Positions 6,569 to 10,918 of a stretch of 10,918 nucleotides of DNA are shown here, piece after piece (the stretch's first letter is position 1; every line of letters starts with the position of its first letter). Both the position numbers and the translations under genes were made by a program. The stretch lies in contig JAVVTJ010000037.1 in the NCBI GenBank assembly GCA_036653755.1, forward strand, positions 1-10,918, in the 5' to 3' direction. Source of the stretch: RGIG5057 sp036653755. Lineage in GTDB: Bacteria > Bacillota > Clostridia > TANB77 > CAG-465. The notes under the pieces are model-generated. The model did no database searches and was not told the DNA's origin. It was given only the letters and a program-made list of their open reading frames with translations.

Positions 6569-6583
6569 TACTTGTGATAAAAT

Positions 6584-6662
6584 ATTTTATTTATTTTATT
6601 TTATTTTATTTTATTTTTATTTATTTTATTTATTTTATTTTATTTTTATTTATTTTATTTTA
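6584..6662. repeat. ATTTT/ATTT tandem repeat
   Basis: A stretch of 79 bases made only of A separated by runs of 3-5 T, mostly ATTTT units. Successive unit lengths are 5,4,5,5,5,5,6,4,5,4,5,5,6,4,5,5. The pattern 5-5-6-4-5-4 (29 bases, 6603-6631) is repeated almost exactly at 6632-6661, so there is a higher-order duplication. It lies between the terminator of the ClpX-like gene and the promoter of the ylxM-ffh operon. Confidence 0.85.
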
Positions 6663-6665
6663 GCA

Positions 6666-6698
6666 AAACAGGTCAAGGATAAAATCCCTGACCTGTTT
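6666..6698 (-). terminator. Terminator of the ClpX-like gene
   Basis: A 10-bp perfect stem (AAACAGGTCA 6666-6675 with TGACCTGTTT 6689-6698), one A-C mismatch, and four more pairs (GGAT/ATCC) around a short loop. It lies three bases after the stop of the gene. On the minus strand the stem ends in TTTT before GC, so the U tract is short, but the stem is strong. Confidence 0.7.
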
Positions 6699-6700
6699 AC

Positions 6701-7948
6701 TTATTCTAATTTAAAATCAAATGAATTAGTTACTGTTTGAGTATTTATTATACATTTAGTAAATTCTTTATTTTTATTTGCTAAAATGTTAAATAAAATA
6801 TTTTTAAACATTTGTTGTACTACTCTTTTTATTCCTCTTGCACCAATTCCCAATTTTTCTACTTCTTCTGCAATTTTTACTATTACATCATCTGTATAAA
6901 TTAAATCAATTCCTTTCTTTTTTAAAACATTAACATACAAATTAAAAGTTGATTCAGTAGAACTTTTAATTATATCTACATAATCCGATATAGTTAAAGT
7001 ATTAAGTTCTACAATTACATCAAACCTACCTACAAATTCTTTTGGAAAACCTGCACTTATAAAATCTTCAGCAGTATATTCTTTAGAAATTTGAACATTA
7101 TTTTTTTGTAGTCCATTTCCAAAACCTATACTTCCGTTACATTTTACTCGTTTATCACGTATTTTAGCAAGTCTAGGAAATGCACCAATAAAGATTATAG
7201 TTAAATGTGAAGTATCAAAATATGCTTCTACATCACCATAACTATTTTCCATAGGAATTTTACTTCCTTCAATTATTTTAAGTAATGAAAATAAAACACT
7301 TTCTCCACTTACATCTCTTCCGCCATCATTTGTAGCTGCTTTTTTATCTCCTTCATCAATTATCAAAATACCTTTTTGAGCAAGATTTAAGTCATAATTT
7401 GATGCTACAAATAGATCATGTAACATAGATTCAACACTTGCACCAACATATCCTGCTTCTGTAAATCTTGTTGCATCTTCTATTACATATGGCAAATCAA
7501 ATATATTTGCTAATACCTTTACAATTTTTGTTTTACCACTTCCAGAATCACCTAATATAATTAGGTTTGATTTAAGTTCAGTATTATCTATAACATAATT
7601 TCTGTAAATAGCACTGCTTATTGTTTTAATAGCTTCATCTTGCCCTTTAATAACTAACTTTACTTTTGAAATAATGTCATTTAAATCTTCATTTTTTAAA
7701 GAAACTTTTCTGCAACTTATATCCTTTGGTTTTTCAGGATTTTTTGAAGTATAATCATAATTAGACATTTCCAATATTTCTTGATTTCTGTCATCAATCT
7801 CTGCTAATTGTTGAGCACAAACATTACATATTACTGGATCTTTATGCCGAACTGCATATGATTTTCCATATACATTAGGTTTTTTTACAAGCTTTAATCC
7901 ACACATTGTACATACAAGTTTTCTACTAGTACTTTTTTTCATCTTCAT
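6701..7948 (-). CDS. ClpX-like AAA+ protein unfoldase
   Basis: Likely a hexameric ATPase that unfolds proteins and feeds them to ClpP. The 415 residues match ClpX length. An N-terminal zinc-binding region has C13-x2-C16 and C41-x2-C44, but its sequence differs from the usual ClpX CSFCGK...CDECI pattern. The AAA+ core has GDSGSGKT (133-140, Walker A), FTEAGYVG (pore loop GYVG 166-169), GILIIDEGDK (Walker B, with G200 where ClpX has I) and the RDVSGESVLFSLLKIIEGS box. Sensor 1 is IIFIGAF in place of the usual ICGGAF. GSIGFGNG (274-276 IGF) matches the ClpP-docking loop, EFVGRFD holds the arginine finger, and GARGIKR is sensor 2. All catalytic parts are kept. Codon 34 is CGG, one of only two in-frame CGG codons in this window. 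There is no clpP beside it, and I cannot tell whether this is the only ClpX or a second copy. The ATG at 7948 follows AAAGGTGGG. It has its own promoter and terminator. Confidence 0.88.
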   Translation of the reverse strand: MKMKKSTSRKLVCTMCGLKLVKKPNVYGKSYAVRHKDPVICNVCAQQLAEIDDRNQEILEMSNYDYTSKNPEKPKDISCRKVSLKNEDLNDIISKVKLVIKGQDEAIKTISSAIYRNYVIDNTELKSNLIILGDSGSGKTKIVKVLANIFDLPYVIEDATRFTEAGYVGASVESMLHDLFVASNYDLNLAQKGILIIDEGDKKAATNDGGRDVSGESVLFSLLKIIEGSKIPMENSYGDVEAYFDTSHLTIIFIGAFPRLAKIRDKRVKCNGSIGFGNGLQKNNVQISKEYTAEDFISAGFPKEFVGRFDVIVELNTLTISDYVDIIKSSTESTFNLYVNVLKKKGIDLIYTDDVIVKIAEEVEKLGIGARGIKRVVQQMFKNILFNILANKNKEFTKCIINTQTVTNSFDFKLE

Positions 7949-8003
7949 AATAAACCCACCTTTTGTTATTAAATTTGGTTAAATACAATTATTATATAAT
8001 AAT

Positions 8004-8032
8004 ATAATACCATTTTATGTAGATAAAGTCAA
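8004..8032 (-). promoter_or_regulatory. Promoter of the ClpX-like gene
   Basis: On the minus strand TTGACT (8027-8032), 17 bases, then TATTAT (8004-8009) with a TGG extended -10 just before it. It lies 56 bases upstream of the ATG. The leader is almost pure A+T, with a TATTATATAATA-like palindrome. I see no regulator site such as a CIRCE or CtsR box. Confidence 0.75.
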
Positions 8033-8065
8033 GTAATATGATGTTCATATTAGTTTTTTAAAAAA

Positions 8066-8099
8066 ATAATGTAAAAATATTTTATTATTTTTACATTAT
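8066..8099 (-). terminator. Terminator of the zinc-ribbon protein gene
   Basis: A 14-bp perfect inverted repeat (ATAATGTAAAAATA 8066-8079 with its complement at 8086-8099) and a 6-base loop. On the minus strand it is followed directly by a run of T. It starts 8 bases past the stop codon at 8108, a classic intrinsic terminator layout though with an AT-rich stem. Confidence 0.75.
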
Positions 8100-8107
8100 C
8101 TAAATTA

Positions 8108-8623
8108 TTAAAATTTATATCCACATTTAAGACAAAATTTAGCATTTTGTTCAGATATATACCCACAAGTAGGACATACTCTTTCAACTTTTTCTTCTTT
8201 TCCATCTACTTTTTCTTCTTTTTTATCTTCTTTTATTTTAAAACTTTTTTGTTTTTCTCCACAATTTTCACAATATACACTATCTAAATCTATTATTTCA
8301 AAACAATTAGAACATTTTCTTAAATTTTTATTGTATAACACTTTTTTATTCATATCTTCAATTTCATTATATGATTTATCTATATTTTTACATTCCTTTG
8401 TAAAAACTTTACCTACATCCTCACCTGATTTATACATATCATATACAGTTTTACCCATATTAATATATATTTCTTGAATTTCATTTTCTTTATCAGAAAT
8501 ATTTGTTTTTACTTTCACTTCTTCAAATAATTTACCAGATTTATCAGCAACTGTTTTGTAAGTATCTGCTACACCATCTCCTACTCTTTTTGAAATTTCA
8601 TTTATTTTTTTCATAAAATCCAT
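8108..8623 (-). CDS. Double zinc-ribbon protein with a helical N-terminus
   Basis: A 171-residue protein of unknown function. Residues 1-100 look helical and charged, without a signal peptide or membrane segment (for example KINEISKRVGDGVADTYK, and ENEIQEIYINMGKTVYDMYK). Two zinc ribbons follow: C104-x2-C107 with C118-x2-C121, and C150-x2-C153 with C164-x2-C167 (CPTCGYISEQNAKFCLKCGY). They are joined by a Lys/Glu-rich linker (about 126-147). This layout, helical domain plus zinc-ribbon pair, is common in small Bacillota proteins annotated only as zinc-ribbon domain proteins. The ribbons may bind nucleic acid or protein. The ATG at 8623 follows AGGAG by about ten bases. It has its own promoter and terminator and is divergent from the insertion sequence at 8780. 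Confidence 0.8.
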   Translation of the reverse strand: MDFMKKINEISKRVGDGVADTYKTVADKSGKLFEEVKVKTNISDKENEIQEIYINMGKTVYDMYKSGEDVGKVFTKECKNIDKSYNEIEDMNKKVLYNKNLRKCSNCFEIIDLDSVYCENCGEKQKSFKIKEDKKEEKVDGKEEKVERVCPTCGYISEQNAKFCLKCGYKF

Positions 8624-8643
8624 ATTAAATCATCTCCTATTAC

Positions 8644-8672
8644 AATATATCACATTTTCTTTAAAATATCAA
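8644..8672 (-). promoter_or_regulatory. Promoter of the zinc-ribbon protein gene
   Basis: On the minus strand TTGATA (8667-8672), 17 bases, then TATATT (8644-8649) preceded by TGA, an extended -10. The predicted leader is about 15 bases, just enough for the ribosome binding site. The insertion sequence begins about 107 bases upstream and does not disrupt it. Confidence 0.7.
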
Positions 8673-8779
8673 TAGTTCAGTTAATTTTCATTTAGTTTTT
8701 GTTTATCATTTCTTTATTATTATAATTCATATTTTAAATATTTTCAATTTTTTTACCTTTATTTAAAATTTATTTAAAC

Positions 8780-8791
8780 CCCGAGTTTGCC
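8780..8791 (+). repeat. Left terminal inverted repeat of the IS
   Basis: CCCGAGTTTGCC, an exact inverse match of the sequence at 10872-10883. It is a rare GC-rich island in this AT-rich DNA, which makes the pairing easy to see. Confidence 0.92.
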
Positions 8792-8814
8792 AAGTAAAAA
8801 AATAGAAAAAGTTT

Positions 8815-8843
8815 AAAAAAGTTCAAGAAATTGAGCTTTTTTT
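8815..8843 (+). terminator. Shielding terminator at the left end of the IS
   Basis: AAAAAAGTTCAA, a GAAA loop, then TTGAGCTTTTTTT: a 12-bp stem with one G-U pair and a T run. It lies directly upstream of the transposase promoter. Insertion sequences often carry such a hairpin to stop outside transcripts from entering the transposase gene. The near-symmetric A and T runs could let it work on both strands. Confidence 0.7.
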
Positions 8844-8844
8844 G

Positions 8845-8873
8845 TTGACATTGTTTAATTTTTGTGATATAAT
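8845..8873 (+). promoter_or_regulatory. Consensus promoter of the transposase gene
   Basis: TTGACA (8845-8850), 17 bases, TATAAT (8868-8873), with TGA just before the -10 box (extended -10). This is a full match to the housekeeping consensus and unusually strong for a transposase, whose expression is generally kept low. The ribosome binding site AAAGGGGA lies at 8898-8905. Confidence 0.9.
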
Positions 8874-8914
8874 TTAGTCGGTGGATAAGTATATTATAAA
8901 GGGGATGTTTTAGT

Positions 8915-10777
8915 ATGTATATTGAGAAATGTTTAAATAATGGAACACAATATTTAAGATTAGTGAAAAGTCAAAGAATTCTTAATAATAAAGGAATAAA
9001 AACAGTTAGAAAAAAGATTGTTTTTAACATTGGTCCTTTAACTAAGTTTGATGATGGTAAGCCTGATTTTGTAGACAGATTAAAAAAATCATATAAAGCT
9101 GGTAACCCAATCATCGAAAGCTTAAAGGACTATATTGAAATTAATTCTAATGCTTATGAGAATTATCATTTTTCAATTAGTGAAGGTAGCCAAACTTGTA
9201 TTGGACATCCTAAAAAAATTGCTAATATTTTAATTGAACGCATTTTAGAAGATTTAGGTGTAATTCAATTTTCAAATAGATATAAAAGTCTTTTTAATTC
9301 TAATTTTGATTTATTAGGCTTTATTAGATTATTAATTTATGGTAGAATTTTATCCCCTTCTTCTAAAATTGGTACTATTAATCAAAATGATGATTATTTA
9401 GATACAGTAATTAAAGATCCTTACAATTATAATATTTATGACACTTTAGATTTTGTTCATAAATATAAAAAATCTTTACTTTCTAGAATTAATAATAATT
9501 TAGTTGAAAAATTTAACAGAAAAACTGATCTTGTATATTATGATGTTACTAACTTCTTTTTTGAAATTGAAAATCCTGATGAAGATATTGAAAATAATGA
9601 TAATACAATAACTAAAGGATTAAGAAAAAATGGTGTTTGTAAAGAAGAAAGAAAACTACCTATTGTTCAAATGGGATTATTTATGGATGACAAAGGATTA
9701 CCTATTTCCATTGAAATTTTTCCAGGAAATACATTAGACCATCAAACTGTAAAACCTGCTCTTGAAAGCTCAATAGATAATCTTAACATGCCAAGATTTA
9801 TTTTTGTTGGAGACAGAGGTATTTGCGAAAGTAATTCTTTATCTCATCTTAAAGAGTTAGGACATGGTTGGGTTGTAGCTAAAAGTATTGCTAAATCTAA
9901 ACAAATAGATAAAAATTGGATTTTTGATGAAGCTGACTATGTATTCAAAGGCAATGATTTTAAATATAAATCAAAAATTGAAACTAGAACTATTAACAAA
10001 GATGATGGTTCTACTGATACATTAACAGAAAAAATAGTAGTTTATTGGAGCAAATCTTTCTTTGAAAAACAAAAACATGAAAATAAATCTTTTATTGATT
10101 TTATTCAGAAATTAAAAAAGAATCCTGCAAACTTTAAAATAACTTCAACTTATTCTAAAATGATTAAGAAATTTTTAAAAGCTGATGTTGTTAATATTAA
10201 AACTGGAGAATTAGTTAATTCTAAAGAATTACTAGCAATGATAGATGATGAAAAAATTAAAAACTTTGAAAAGGAAATGGGTTATTATCAAATTATTTCT
10301 TCCGAATTAAATAAAGATGATTTAGAAATTATAAATATCTATCATGGATTAAGTAGAATAGAAGATCAATTTAGAACTATGAAAGGTACACTAGATACAA
10401 GACCTTTATTTGTTAGAACTCCTGAACATATAGAAGCTCATTTAACAATTTGTATGATTGCTTTAACAGTAGTTAGAATTATTCAAAATAAAATTGTAGA
10501 ATATCAACATTGTAACAAAATTAATGATTCTAAAATTAAAAAAGATAAAATATCTAGAGATAAATATTGGGAAGCTGGGCTTAGTGGTGATAGAATACAA
10601 AACGCATTAAATAAGTGGACAGTTGAAATATTATCAGATGGATACTACAGATTTAATGATATTGACAATACTGATTTAAAATTAATTTTAGACTCTTTTA
10701 ATATTAATATTGATAAAAAATTATACACAAAACAAGCTTTAAAATCAATAAAATCAGAAATTAAAATTATTCAGTAG
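8915..10777 (+). CDS. IS1634-family DDE transposase
   Basis: The enzyme that cuts and joins the ends of this element. The 620-residue protein has an N-terminal DNA-binding part (about 1-190) and an RNase H-like DDE core. The first Asp is in DLVYYDVTNFFFE (D210), the second in FIFVGDRGICESN (D300), and the Glu is in IYHGLSRIEDQFRTMKG (E483), the Y..(R)...E......K signature region of IS4-type transposases. An insert of about 170 residues between the second Asp and the Glu (including KIVVYWSKSFFEKQ) is typical of the IS1634 group. The frame is unbroken, and the ATG at 8915 lies ten bases after AAAGGGG, so the gene looks functional. It ends in TAG. No accessory gene is present. Confidence 0.95.
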   Translation: MYIEKCLNNGTQYLRLVKSQRILNNKGIKTVRKKIVFNIGPLTKFDDGKPDFVDRLKKSYKAGNPIIESLKDYIEINSNAYENYHFSISEGSQTCIGHPKKIANILIERILEDLGVIQFSNRYKSLFNSNFDLLGFIRLLIYGRILSPSSKIGTINQNDDYLDTVIKDPYNYNIYDTLDFVHKYKKSLLSRINNNLVEKFNRKTDLVYYDVTNFFFEIENPDEDIENNDNTITKGLRKNGVCKEERKLPIVQMGLFMDDKGLPISIEIFPGNTLDHQTVKPALESSIDNLNMPRFIFVGDRGICESNSLSHLKELGHGWVVAKSIAKSKQIDKNWIFDEADYVFKGNDFKYKSKIETRTINKDDGSTDTLTEKIVVYWSKSFFEKQKHENKSFIDFIQKLKKNPANFKITSTYSKMIKKFLKADVVNIKTGELVNSKELLAMIDDEKIKNFEKEMGYYQIISSELNKDDLEIINIYHGLSRIEDQFRTMKGTLDTRPLFVRTPEHIEAHLTICMIALTVVRIIQNKIVEYQHCNKINDSKIKKDKISRDKYWEAGLSGDRIQNALNKWTVEILSDGYYRFNDIDNTDLKLILDSFNINIDKKLYTKQALKSIKSEIKIIQ

Positions 10778-10785
10778 GCACATAC

Positions 10786-10797
10786 ATGTACGTACAT
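10786..10797. repeat. 12-bp perfect palindrome after the transposase gene
   Basis: ATGTACGTACAT is its own reverse complement and lies nine bases after the transposase stop, inside the IS. It may be a protein-binding site or merely chance. I know of no assigned role. Confidence 0.5.
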
Positions 10798-10815
10798 AAA
10801 AAATAATTATATATA

Positions 10816-10870
10816 TAGATAAAATCCAGTTGTATCATCATAATTCAGTAGGATTTTATCTACTTTTTTT
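10816..10870 (+). terminator. Terminator of the transposase gene
   Basis: A 12-bp perfect stem, TAGATAAAATCC (10816-10827) with GGATTTTATCTA (10851-10862), a 23-base loop, and a run of seven T at 10864-10870. It ends one base before the right inverted repeat region, so transcription of the transposase should stop inside the element. Confidence 0.8.
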
Positions 10871-10871
10871 A

Positions 10872-10883
10872 GGCAAACTCGGG
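10872..10883 (-). repeat. Right terminal inverted repeat of the IS
   Basis: GGCAAACTCGGG, the exact complement in reverse of the left end at 8780-8791. Confidence 0.92.
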
Positions 10884-10918
10884 TTATAACACACATATTT
10901 CAAAATACAAGTATTTTC

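Larger units (their letters stand above)
8780..10883 (+). mobile_element. IS1634-type insertion sequence (IS4 superfamily), apparently complete
   Basis: The element is bounded by perfect 12-bp inverted repeats, CCCGAGTTTGCC at 8780-8791 and its complement at 10872-10883. Each is followed inward by an A-rich stretch ending in TAG. Length is about 2.1 kb. It carries, in order, a terminator, a consensus promoter, one transposase gene on the plus strand and a second terminator. The flanks TTTAAAC (left) and TTATAAC (right) are alike but not identical, so no exact target duplication is seen. The short DNA on the right, 10884-10918, holds nothing that I recognise. Confidence 0.9.

Noticed and set aside
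6584..6662. Tandem repeat as a CRISPR array or origin iterons
   Set aside because: Units are 4-6 bases of pure A+T without spacers, and no replication or cas gene is nearby.

Overview
The window is very AT-rich (G+C by eye well below 30%), uses mostly AGA for arginine, has strong AGGAGG-type ribosome binding sites and keeps the gene order ylxM-ffh-rpsP-khpA-rimM-trmD-rplS. Together these point to a low-GC Bacillota (Firmicutes) chromosome of clostridial or related type. I cannot name the species.

Layout from the left edge. (1) 1-1650 is a graveyard of accessory DNA, all on the minus strand: the zinc-ribbon end of a large serine recombinase with in-frame stops, the C-terminal end of a RhuM-family protein, a DUF1016/YhcG PD-(D/E)XK nuclease gene cut by one amber codon just before its catalytic motif, and a short degraded stretch that resembles the start of rbgA (ylqF). 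(2) 1692-2644 holds a small membrane-anchored protein with its own promoter and a hexapeptide-repeat sugar O-acetyltransferase. (3) 2690-6568 is a translation and protein-export operon on the minus strand. It starts at a perfect TTGACA-N17-TATAAT promoter, runs ylxM, ffh, rpsP, khpA, rimM, trmD, rplS, and ends at a hairpin. Compared with Bacillus subtilis it lacks ylqD, and rbgA is not in its usual place after rplS. (4) 6584-8672 has an A+T pentamer repeat, a ClpX-like AAA+ unfoldase gene and a two-zinc-ribbon protein gene, each with its own promoter and terminator. (5) 8780-10883 is a complete-looking IS1634-type insertion sequence with 12-bp terminal inverted repeats, an outward-shielding terminator, a consensus promoter and an intact 620-residue DDE transposase.

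The most interesting observation is in ffh. The gene for the essential SRP GTPase is complete end to end (442 residues if joined) but needs a +1 shift at codon 86/87. The shift falls exactly on CTT CGG A. CGG is almost unused here: by my reading there are two in-frame CGG codons in about 3,000 codons, and one of them is this site. The context resembles known +1 slippery sites (prfB CUU-UGA, yeast Ty1 CUU-AGG). Both codons belong to the tRNA group whose G37 is methylated by TrmD, which is encoded in the same operon. A programmed +1 frameshift, possibly linked to a missing or scarce tRNA for CGG, is a real hypothesis. A one-base sequencing or assembly insertion is the main alternative.

The operon genes work together: YlxM and Ffh serve co-translational targeting, while bS16, bL19, RimM, KhpA and TrmD serve ribosome assembly, RNA binding and reading-frame maintenance.
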